Shown here: positions 1 through 5,588 of the stretch, piece after piece | Position numbering within the stretch: the stretch's first letter is position 1 | Layout: every line of letters begins with the position of its first letter | Assembly: GCA_937877295.1 (NCBI GenBank) | Contig: CALFIV010000018.1 | Span: forward strand, 1-6,214 | Reading direction: 5' to 3' | Source: an uncultured Clostridia bacterium | GTDB taxonomy: Bacteria; Bacillota_A; Clostridia; Christensenellales; CAG-138 | Length of the DNA stretch: 6,214 nucleotides | Position numbers and translations under genes: made by a program | The notes under the pieces: model-generated | What the model saw: the letters and a program-made list of their open reading frames with translations, nothing else | Database searches by the model: none | What the model was told of the DNA's origin: nothing

Positions 1-736
1 CAAGCCCGAGGTCCACCCCCTTCTTGCCGCCGTCCATCAGGGCGTTAAGCACATGCAGAACGCCGTGCGGCTTTTCGTCGCGTCCGTCGTTGTTTTCGAC
101 CTCCGCCTCGAACACCGCCGGTTCATCCTTCGGAAACTGTCGTTTCATGAAGACAAGCATCAGCCGCGTCGAAATGATCGCGCCGACCACCGTGCCGAGA
201 TTTCCGCACAGCGCCGCCCAGATCACGCCGCCGCCGAGGCTCTTCGAAAACGCAAGCATAAAGCTTGTAACGATGAGTCCCATGCCAAACGACGTACCGA
301 GATTGGTCAGCGCCGGGACTTGATACGCCTTGAAGTAGCGGCGGAATTTGTTGTCGCTGGCAAGCGTCAGAATCGCCGGATTATCGGAAAGATACGTGGT
401 CACAACGCCGAGCGCGGATGCGCCGGGCATACCGAACAGCGGCTTCATCAGCGGCGAAAGCACTTTGTTGATCAGTCCGACGACGCCGAATTCGCTCATC
501 AGCTCCGACAGCGCACCCGCGATGACCGCAAGTGCCATGATGTAGAACACCGTATTGAGCAGCAGATCAAACGCCGTATTCATCAGCGTATTGATCGTGT
601 TGGATAACCCCATCGGGATCGCAAAGATCGCAAAGAATGCAATGATCGCCAAGAGACAGATGACGGCGATCAGCGTTTTTTTGCGCTGCGCACGTTTTTC
701 ATCCTGTTCGATCGCGGTTGCCTCTGTCTTTTTCAT
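1..736 (-). CDS. Gate / nucleoside-recognition domain membrane protein (partial, 3' end outside window)
   Basis: I translated this frame by hand; 245 codons are visible and it stays open to the left edge. The N-terminus (residues 1-20) is short, charged and cytoplasmic-looking. A hydrophobic helix follows at about 21-43, then further hydrophobic stretches at about 54-78, 102-116, 141-163 and 171-197. The polar segment at about 200-225 looks like a cytoplasmic loop, so a second half with more helices probably lies beyond the edge. The stretch at about 108-155 (TYLSDNPAILTLASD, then VPALTNLGTSFGMG) resembles the Gate domain of nucleoside-recognition and YjiH-like membrane proteins. The substrate is unknown. 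I chose ATG at 736 because AGGGG lies about 12 nt upstream; an in-frame ATG at 763 lacks an SD and sits in a hairpin loop. The gene starts 39 nt after the glnA stop with no clear terminator between, suggesting co-transcription. Family assignment is from recalled motifs, not a search. Confidence 0.75.
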   Translation of the reverse strand, partial: MKKTEATAIEQDEKRAQRKKTLIAVICLLAIIAFFAIFAIPMGLSNTINTLMNTAFDLLLNTVFYIMALAVIAGALSELMSEFGVVGLINKVLSPLMKPLFGMPGASALGVVTTYLSDNPAILTLASDNKFRRYFKAYQVPALTNLGTSFGMGLIVTSFMLAFSKSLGGGVIWAALCGNLGTVVGAIISTRLMLVFMKRQFPKDEPAVFEAEVENNDGRDEKPHGVLHVLNALMDGGKKGVDLGL

Positions 737-755
737 CGTGGTGTACTGCCCCTCA

Positions 756-770
756 TGCCGCATCGCGGCA
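756..770 (-). other. Hairpin in the glnA / Gate-gene intergenic spacer
   Basis: A perfect 6-bp inverted repeat, TGCCGC-GAT-GCGGCA on the minus strand, begins 6 nt after the glnA stop codon. No U-tract follows (next bases TGAGGGG), so it is not a standard intrinsic terminator. It could stabilise the glnA 3' end or slow polymerase, so that the downstream membrane-protein gene is expressed less than glnA. It also encloses the alternative in-frame ATG of the downstream gene. Confidence 0.4.
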
Positions 771-775
771 ACTGA

Positions 776-2200
776 TTACATGTTGTAATATCTGTCAAAC
801 TCCGCCGGATGCGGGATCTTGCTCAGCTCGAGGCACTCGGCGCGCTTGCGCTTGATGAGGTTCTTGATGAGCTCTTCGGGGAACACGCCGCCCGCAGTGA
901 GATAGTCGTGATCCGCTTCCAAAGCGTTAAGCGCCTGATCGAGCGAGGTGGGCAGATGATGCAGCTTTGCCTTTTCCTCCTCCGGCAGCTCAAAGAGGTT
1001 CATATCGTAGGGACCCCAGCCATTGGCGTGCGGGTCGATCTGATGCTTGATGCCGTCGAGGCCGGCCATCAAAATCGCCGCATAGCAGAAGTACGGGTTG
1101 CACGTGCCGTCCGGATTTCTGAGCTCGAAGCGGCGGAGCATCGGGGACTTCGCATATGCCGGGATGCGGATAACCGCGCTGCGGTTGCTGGTCGCATAGC
1201 CGACGGTGACCGGCGCTTCGAAGCCCGGAACAAGGCGCTTGAAGGAGTTGGTCGACGGATTGGTGATCGCGCACAGCGACGCGATGTGCTTTAAAAGTCC
1301 GCCCATGAACCAATGCGCTTCCTTGGAAAGATGCGAATAGCCGTTGTCGTCGGAGAAGACCGGCTCGCCGTTCTTATACAACACCATATGTACGTGCATG
1401 CCACTGCCTGCTTCGCCGTAGACAGGCTTTGGCATCAGCGTTGCGGAAAGGCCGAACTTTTCAGCGGTGTTGCGGATGATGTACTTGATCATCATACTGC
1501 CGTCCGCCATCTTTGTCATCTCGCCGAGCAGCGGTTCGATCTCAAACTGACCTGCGCCGCCGACTTCGGGATGGTGATACTTCACGGGAATGCCGGCTTT
1601 TTCAATCTCGAGGCACATCTCGCTGCGGCACTCGTACGTTCTGTCCAAAGGCTTTGCCACATGATAATGCTTCTGGAACGGAACGACGCAGCCGCGGCCC
1701 TCGGTCTCACTGTTCCAATACGCCTGATCTGCATCGAGGAATGCCGCAATTGCGTTGTGATCGACCTTCCAGCCGACCTGATCGAACAGATAGAACTCAA
1801 ACTCCGGCAGGATCTTCATCTCGTCCGCAATTCCGGTGTCCTTCATGTACTGCACGGCAGCCTGCACGATGTTGCGCGGGTACTGCGCGAGCGGACGGTT
1901 TTGCGGATAGTCGATGATCATCGCATTGCCGATCATGGAAAGCGTCTTGACGCTGCAGAACGGGTCGATCATGGCAGTATCGAGATCGGGGATATAGACC
2001 ATGTCGCTCTTTTCCACGACTGCGTAGCCGTAGTTGGACGCATCGAAGCCGATGCCGTTGATCATGGTGTCTTCATTGAAGTTTGTAGCGGGAATGGTGA
2101 CGTGACGGAACTGACCGTCGATGTCGACGATCTTGAAGTCGACCATCTGCACATCCTGTTCCTTGATGAGCGCGATAATGTCCTGTGCGGTTTTTGCCAT
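776..2200 (-). CDS. glnA: Glutamine synthetase, type I (beta-like length and C-terminus, Phe at adenylylation site)
   Basis: This enzyme condenses glutamate and ammonia with ATP to glutamine, the entry point of nitrogen assimilation; it is a cytoplasmic dodecamer in GSI. The 474-aa protein has an N-terminal beta-grasp domain (about 15-100) and a catalytic domain (about 105-474). Expected metal ligands are present: E133/E135 in PEFEF, E212 and E220, H269 in GSGMHVH, and E359. The flap motif RLVPGFEAP carries E328, and NRSAVIRIP carries R340. The length and the ending HPAEFDRYY match the GSI-beta pattern (E. coli HPVEFELYY) rather than the shorter Bacillus alpha type. The adenylylation loop, NLYDLP in E. 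coli (Tyr397), reads NLFELP here with F403. The start is ATG at 2200 because GGAGG lies 6 nt upstream and the protein then begins MAKTAQDII as expected; the frame is open further upstream to 2344, but that part has no family match and covers the promoter. Stop TAA at 776-778. Confidence 0.96.
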   Translation of the reverse strand: MAKTAQDIIALIKEQDVQMVDFKIVDIDGQFRHVTIPATNFNEDTMINGIGFDASNYGYAVVEKSDMVYIPDLDTAMIDPFCSVKTLSMIGNAMIIDYPQNRPLAQYPRNIVQAAVQYMKDTGIADEMKILPEFEFYLFDQVGWKVDHNAIAAFLDADQAYWNSETEGRGCVVPFQKHYHVAKPLDRTYECRSEMCLEIEKAGIPVKYHHPEVGGAGQFEIEPLLGEMTKMADGSMMIKYIIRNTAEKFGLSATLMPKPVYGEAGSGMHVHMVLYKNGEPVFSDDNGYSHLSKEAHWFMGGLLKHIASLCAITNPSTNSFKRLVPGFEAPVTVGYATSNRSAVIRIPAYAKSPMLRRFELRNPDGTCNPYFCYAAILMAGLDGIKHQIDPHANGWGPYDMNLFELPEEEKAKLHHLPTSLDQALNALEADHDYLTAGGVFPEELIKNLIKRKRAECLELSKIPHPAEFDRYYNM

Positions 2201-2205
2201 GAGAG

Positions 2206-2210
2206 ACCTC
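2206..2210 (-). promoter_or_regulatory. Ribosome binding site of glnA
   Basis: GGAGG on the minus strand followed by TCTCTC (the bases just 5' of the ATG at 2200), a 6-nt spacing. It decides the start codon against the longer open frame that extends upstream to 2344. Confidence 0.85.
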
Positions 2211-2229
2211 CAAACACTTGCAATACTGT

Positions 2230-2247
2230 GATTCGGGTACACGAATC
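2230..2247. promoter_or_regulatory. 18-bp palindrome at the predicted glnA transcription start
   Basis: GATTCGGGTACACGAATC is an inverted repeat with perfect 6-bp arms (GATTCG/CGAATC) and a GTAC centre, symmetric at 16 of 18 positions. It covers about +2 to +19 of the transcript expected from the minus-strand promoter at 2255-2283. It could be an operator for a dimeric repressor, or a 5'-terminal RNA hairpin with a six-base loop on glnA mRNA. It does not fit the GlnR/TnrA consensus TGTNA-N7-TNACA. The function is inferred; the symmetry is directly visible. Confidence 0.5.
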
Positions 2248-2254
2248 CACCGTC

Positions 2255-2283
2255 ATTGTAACACACGAAATCACGTTTGTATA
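2255..2283 (-). promoter_or_regulatory. Putative glnA promoter (TATACA-17-TACAAT)
   Basis: On the minus strand, TATACA (2283-2278, 4 of 6 matches to the -35 consensus) is separated by 17 nt from TACAAT (2260-2255, 5 of 6 matches to the -10). The predicted start is near 2248, giving a leader of about 48 nt to the glnA ATG. An A/T block (2290-2306) lies directly upstream, where an UP element would be, and could compensate for the imperfect -35. Confidence 0.6.
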
Positions 2284-2289
2284 CGGGAT

Positions 2290-2306
2290 GAAAAAATATA
2301 AAAAAA
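2290..2306. promoter_or_regulatory. A/T-tract, UP-element-like, between the divergent promoters
   Basis: The plus strand reads as two A runs broken by TAT. Relative to the predicted glnA start this spans about -42 to -58, the usual place where the alpha subunit C-terminal domain contacts DNA. It is farther from the pcp promoter (about -53 to -69). Such tracts also bend DNA, so one element may influence both promoters. Confidence 0.4.
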
Positions 2307-2323
2307 CCGGCGAACCATGCCAT

Positions 2324-2352
2324 TTGACTGCATATATGATCCATGGTACAAT
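2324..2352 (+). promoter_or_regulatory. pcp-MATE operon promoter (TTGACT-17-TACAAT)
   Basis: TTGACT (2324-2329) and TACAAT (2347-2352) are separated by exactly 17 nt. Each matches the vegetative sigma-A consensus at 5 of 6 positions. The predicted start is near 2359, leaving a leader of about 25 nt that contains the pcp ribosome binding site. Confidence 0.8.
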
Positions 2353-2371
2353 GCCATCATCATACATGCTC

Positions 2372-2376
2372 GGAGG
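2372..2376 (+). promoter_or_regulatory. Ribosome binding site of pcp
   Basis: GGAGG followed by a 7-nt spacer before the ATG at 2384. It fixes the start, although the same frame is open far upstream through sequence antisense to glnA. Confidence 0.85.
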
Positions 2377-2383
2377 CTGCCCT

Positions 2384-2956
2384 ATGGAATCGAAAACGCT
2401 GCTGGTAACCGGCTTTGCGCCTTTCGGCGGCGATCCCGTCAACCCCTCGTGGGAAGCGGTCAAAGCGCTTCCAGACGTCTTAGGCGGGTATCGGCTTGAG
2501 AAGTGTCTGCTGCCTGTGGAGTTTGATCGCGCGGCACGGCTTGCGATCGAAGCGGCGGAAGCGGTCGGCGCGGACGCGATCCTCTGCGTGGGGCTTGCCG
2601 CAAACCGCAGCGCGTTTACGCCGGAGGCGATCGGCGTCAACGTGCGTGACGCGCGCATTCCCGACAACGCGGGCAAGCAGCCCGCCGGCGAACCGATTGT
2701 CCCTGACGCGCCTGCCGCGTATTTCTCAACGCTGCCGATTCGCGCAATGGCCGAAGCAATCCAACGCGCGGGACTGCCCGCCGCCGTAAGCTATTCCGCA
2801 GGGACGTACGTCTGCAACGACCTTCTCTATTCGCTGCTGCACCGCTTTGACGGCAGCGATACGCGCGCGGCGTTTTTGCACGTTCCGCGCATGACCGATT
2901 CCCTGCCGCCGGCCGATTTTGTCCGTGCGCTGTGCGCGGCGATCGATGTGATCTGA
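2384..2956 (+). CDS. pcp: Pyrrolidone-carboxylate peptidase (pyroglutamyl peptidase I)
   Basis: A cytoplasmic cysteine peptidase of family C15 that removes N-terminal pyroglutamate (5-oxoproline) from peptides. The 190-aa protein starts with the typical strand and loop LVTGFAPFGGDPVNPSWEA (residues 7-25). All three catalytic residues are seen in their family contexts: E81 in TPEAIGVN, C144 in SAGTYVCNDLLY, and H166 in FLHVP. The family is usually somewhat longer (about 200-215 aa); the missing length is mostly at the C-terminus, where the last helix ends at CAAIDVI. The start is ATG at 2384, set by GGAGG 7 nt upstream and a good promoter at 2324-2352. The gene is divergent from glnA and is followed after 16 nt by a MATE exporter gene, so the two form an operon. 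Physiologically it would recycle peptides blocked by cyclised glutamine. Function is secure; the native substrates are not known. Confidence 0.95.
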   Translation: MESKTLLVTGFAPFGGDPVNPSWEAVKALPDVLGGYRLEKCLLPVEFDRAARLAIEAAEAVGADAILCVGLAANRSAFTPEAIGVNVRDARIPDNAGKQPAGEPIVPDAPAAYFSTLPIRAMAEAIQRAGLPAAVSYSAGTYVCNDLLYSLLHRFDGSDTRAAFLHVPRMTDSLPPADFVRALCAAIDVI

Positions 2957-2960
2957 CCCG

Positions 2961-2966
2961 AAGGAG
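2961..2966 (+). promoter_or_regulatory. Ribosome binding site of the MATE gene
   Basis: AAGGAG lies in the 16-nt gap after the pcp stop, with a 6-nt spacer to ATG at 2973. It supports translation of the second gene from the pcp transcript. Confidence 0.8.
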
Positions 2967-2972
2967 ACTCGT

Positions 2973-4334
2973 ATGAAAAATCTGTACGGCAGGGCTTTTT
3001 TCAAAGAAATGCTGCCGCTTGCGATCCCGATCGCACTGCAAAACCTTTTAATGGCGTCGTTCCGTCTCGTCGATATGCTGATGCTCGGAAGCTTAAACGG
3101 CGATGCGCTGGCGGCAGTCGACCTTGCAAGCCAGATGTCGTTTTTTGTCGATCTGATCTCGTTCGGCGTATCCAGCGGCTGCGCGGTCTTTATCGCGCAG
3201 TATCACGGAGCGAACAATATCGACGGCATCCGGCGCGTCATTGGCTGCGCGCTCGTGTCGCTCGTGCCGATCGGTCTGCTTGCCATGACGGTCTCGCTGT
3301 GCTTTCCCGATACGATCATGCGCATCCTCACCGACGATCCGTCGCTGCGCGAAATCGGCGCTTCGTACCTGTCCGTCGCCGCGTTTTCGTATTTCTTCAT
3401 CGTTGTGAACTCGATCCTGTCGACCGTTCTACGCTCGACGGAGCACGTACGTCTGCCCCTGATTGCAAGCGGCACAGCGGCCGGACTGAATGCGCTGCTG
3501 AATTTCGTCCTCATCTTCGGGCACTTCGGATTCCCCGCGCTCGGCGCACGGGGCGCGGGCATCGCAACGACGATCAGCTCCGCCTCCGGTCCTCTGATCG
3601 TGCTCGTCATTTCTCTGATCCGACGCAATATCCTGATCGCGCCGATCCGCTCCGTGTTCCGGCTCAAGGGCTTCTTTCTGCCCTTCTGGAAGCGCTCGCT
3701 GCCCGCGTTTCTCAATGAAACGCTGTGGTCGTTGTCGGTCGTGGTCATCAACACAATCTTCGGACATATGGGCGCGGAAAACTACGCGGGGCTGTCGACG
3801 GTCCGCACCATCGAAAACCTTGTGTTCGTCTTCTTCGTCGGCGTCTGTCATGCGTGCAACATCCTGGTCGGCAAGCACATCGGCGCAGGCGATGAGCCCG
3901 GTGCAAAGTGGATCGCAAACGCGTTTCTTGTGTTGACGCCGATCATGGGGCTTGCGCTCGGTGCGGTCGTGCTCGTTCTGCGCGGGCCGGTCGTCGATCT
4001 GTTTCGGATCGAAGAGACCTCCAAGACGGTTGCCCGTGCGCTGCTGCTGATGTTCGCCTTTGAGATCGGCTTCCGTAACATCCCGTACATTTCCGTGGTC
4101 GGTATCTTTCGCGCGGGTGGCGACACGCGCATCGGGTTCATCGTCGACCTGTCGGTGCAGTATCTCGTTGCCATTCCGATCGCGGCGCTGCTCGGCCTCG
4201 TGCTGAAGCTTCCGTTCGTCACGACCTTCATCACGATGCAGCTTTGTACCGATCTTGCGAACAATATCATCTATCTGATCCACTACCGAAAAGGCAACTG
4301 GATCAAGCCGGTCAGCCGCATCGGTATCCAATAA
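2973..4334 (+). CDS. MATE-family (MatE/NorM/DinF-like) efflux transporter
   Basis: An integral membrane antiporter, 453 aa, the normal length for a 12-helix MATE protein built of two six-helix halves. Visible features are the first helix pair (about 12-70) with LVDMLMLGSLNGDALAAV, the Q-Y-H-G-A-N loop (76-81) after helix 2, the ALGARGAGIATTIS segment (189-202), the second-half equivalent GKHIGAGDEPGA (300-311), and GIFRAGGDTRIGFIVDL (377-393). MATE proteins export cationic drugs, metabolites or peptides-like compounds with Na+ or H+; the substrate here cannot be read from sequence. The gene begins 16 nt after pcp with its own AAGGAG, so it is translated from the pcp promoter's transcript. A terminator hairpin follows 8 nt after its stop. 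Operon pairing with a pyroglutamyl peptidase may be meaningful or incidental. Confidence 0.93.
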   Translation: MKNLYGRAFFKEMLPLAIPIALQNLLMASFRLVDMLMLGSLNGDALAAVDLASQMSFFVDLISFGVSSGCAVFIAQYHGANNIDGIRRVIGCALVSLVPIGLLAMTVSLCFPDTIMRILTDDPSLREIGASYLSVAAFSYFFIVVNSILSTVLRSTEHVRLPLIASGTAAGLNALLNFVLIFGHFGFPALGARGAGIATTISSASGPLIVLVISLIRRNILIAPIRSVFRLKGFFLPFWKRSLPAFLNETLWSLSVVVINTIFGHMGAENYAGLSTVRTIENLVFVFFVGVCHACNILVGKHIGAGDEPGAKWIANAFLVLTPIMGLALGAVVLVLRGPVVDLFRIEETSKTVARALLLMFAFEIGFRNIPYISVVGIFRAGGDTRIGFIVDLSVQYLVAIPIAALLGLVLKLPFVTTFITMQLCTDLANNIIYLIHYRKGNWIKPVSRIGIQ

Positions 4335-4342
4335 TACAAGAG

Positions 4343-4373
4343 AACCCCTTGCACGCAGCAAGGGGTTTGGTTT
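4343..4373 (+). terminator. Intrinsic terminator of the pcp-MATE operon, possibly bidirectional
   Basis: A perfect 10-bp stem, AACCCCTTGC (4343-4352) and GCAAGGGGTT (4358-4367), closes a 5-nt loop ACGCA. It is followed on the plus strand by TGGTTT, giving a moderately T-rich tail. The minus-strand permease gene stops only 5 nt to its right (stop codon 4373-4375), so the same hairpin probably ends that convergent transcript too, although the minus-strand tail (CTCTTGTATTATT) is less T-rich. Confidence 0.85.
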
Positions 4374-5521
4374 CAAAAGAGCCGGAGCAGCAGAACAAAG
4401 CCGATCAGCAAAAACAGGAACGCAAAATTGATCGTGGAAAACAGCCCGATGTAGCGAAGCGTTTTGTCCGGAAAATGCGCCGAATACGTGCGCAGCGTGA
4501 TGAGACTTGCAAGCGACGCGATCAGCGAGCCGACGCCGCCGATGTTGACGCCGAGCAGCAGGTCGGCATAACGCGTCGTGAACTGCGACAGCAGGATCGC
4601 GCTCGGCACGTTGCTGATGAACTGGCACGACGCCGTACTGACCAGAAACGTGTCCCATTTCAGCAGCGACGAGAAGAACGAACGAATCACGCCGATGCGC
4701 GCCATGTTGCCGGCAAAGATGAAGAAGAACACAAACGTGAACAGCAACGGATAATCGACGTGCTTCAGCGCTTTGCGGTCGAAGATCAGAAGTGTCAGTG
4801 GAATCACGATCAGCCCGATCCAATAGGGAATGCTGCGGAATACGATCGCGATCGACAGAGCGAACAGCACGAGATACAGCGCGATGCGCTTGCGGTTGAG
4901 CTTCATCTCCATATCGTGCAGTTCCAAAGGTTCTGCTTTCACAAAGATCAGACAGCACAGCGTAATCAGTGCCACGGCAAACACGAACGGCAGCGCCATA
5001 ATCTGCATGAACTCGCCGGTCGGAATCTGAAACTTAGTGTAGAGATACAGGTTCTGCGGATTGCCGAACGGCGTCAGCATGCCGCCGGGGTTCGCGGCGA
5101 TGTTTTGCATGATGAACGTGAACGCCATGTATTTCTCTTTTTTTGTCGTATGCAGAACAAAATATCCAAGCGGCAGAAATGTCAGCAGCGCCATGTCGTT
5201 GGCGATCAGCATCGAGCCGATAAACGTGATGTAGACCAGTGCGAGCACGCTCATACGCGTCGTCTTGAAGAGCACAACGACCTTGCGCGCAAGCGTATAA
5301 AAGAAGAATTCGTTGCCAAGCGCACAGACCACAGCGAGAACGCAGAACAGACACGTCAGCGTACGAAAATCGAAGTAGCCGAGGTATTCGCGGTCGATGG
5401 GTACAAAGAACATTGTAACGATCGCCGCAAAAAGCGCGATCAGCATCACAATGTTTTTTTGCGCAAACTGCAGCAGCGCTGCTGCCGCCTTGTTTTGCTT
5501 GCCCGAATGCACCCCCTGCAT
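4373..5521 (-). CDS. SLC13 / ArsB-NhaD-type (YbiR-like) anion or citrate permease
   Basis: A polytopic membrane transporter of the ion-transporter superfamily (CitMHS-like), 382 aa from the ATG at 5521. Two inverted-repeat signatures are visible. The first half has IANDMALLTFLPL (106-118) and NIAANPGGMLTPFGNPQNLYL (140-160), the typical pore-loop pattern ending in GNPQNL. The second half has FAGNMARIGV (269-278), SCQFISNVPSAILLSQF (298-314) and GVNIGGVGSLIASLASLI (324-341). A polar cytoplasmic loop rich in Lys/Arg/Glu lies at about 195-213, between the halves. About 10-11 hydrophobic helices can be counted by eye. Likely substrates are dicarboxylates, citrate, arsenite, sulfate or Na+/H+; the exact one is not readable. 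Start: ATG 5521 has only GGAAAG about 7 nt upstream, while an in-frame GTG at 5512 has AAGGGGG 8 nt upstream, so either is possible. A TTG at 5572 is in frame but inside a terminator. Confidence 0.88.
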   Translation of the reverse strand: MQGVHSGKQNKAAAALLQFAQKNIVMLIALFAAIVTMFFVPIDREYLGYFDFRTLTCLFCVLAVVCALGNEFFFYTLARKVVVLFKTTRMSVLALVYITFIGSMLIANDMALLTFLPLGYFVLHTTKKEKYMAFTFIMQNIAANPGGMLTPFGNPQNLYLYTKFQIPTGEFMQIMALPFVFAVALITLCCLIFVKAEPLELHDMEMKLNRKRIALYLVLFALSIAIVFRSIPYWIGLIVIPLTLLIFDRKALKHVDYPLLFTFVFFFIFAGNMARIGVIRSFFSSLLKWDTFLVSTASCQFISNVPSAILLSQFTTRYADLLLGVNIGGVGSLIASLASLITLRTYSAHFPDKTLRYIGLFSTINFAFLFLLIGFVLLLRLF

Positions 5522-5542
5522 CCCCCTTCTTTCCGTTTTGCG

Positions 5543-5570
5543 TACAAAAGCGGCGGTATTATGCCGCCGC
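5543..5570 (-). terminator. Intrinsic terminator of the Thr/Pro-linker protein gene
   Basis: On the minus strand, GCGGCGG (5570-5564), loop CATAATA, CCGCCGC (5556-5550) is followed at once by TTTTGTA. It lies 18 nt downstream of the TAA of the gene at 5589-6214. It leaves only about 20 nt before the permease start, with no room for a normal separate promoter, so the permease may depend on readthrough or on a promoter overlapping the upstream gene. Confidence 0.8.
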
Positions 5571-5588
5571 AAACAGGATTACATTTCT

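Noticed and set aside
737..763. Upstream ATG at 763 as the start of the Gate-domain gene
   Set aside because: It has no Shine-Dalgarno sequence and lies in the loop of the 756-770 hairpin; ATG 736 has AGGGG upstream and gives a typical Lys-rich N-terminus.
2201..2250. Glutamine riboswitch or other structured leader RNA before glnA
   Set aside because: The predicted leader is only about 48 nt and shows one simple hairpin, with no recognisable riboswitch core.
2201..2300. GlnR/TnrA operator (TGTNA-N7-TNACA) upstream of glnA
   Set aside because: TGTAA at 2257-2261 on the plus strand has no partner TNACA half-site at the right spacing. Other half-sites are single.
1313..2383. Long plus-strand open frame leading in frame into pcp, and the open minus frame upstream of the glnA ATG (2201-2344)
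   Set aside because: The first is antisense to conserved glnA codons and then crosses the promoter region; the second covers the divergent promoters. Neither extension resembles its family, and GGAGG sites fix the true starts at 2384 and 2200.
3429..4958. 509-codon minus-strand open frame opposite the MATE gene and running antiparallel into the permease region
   Set aside because: Its translation is rich in Arg, His, Asp and Gln with no family pattern, it has no SD, and it crosses the terminator and both convergent genes. It is a shadow caused by GC-rich codon usage.
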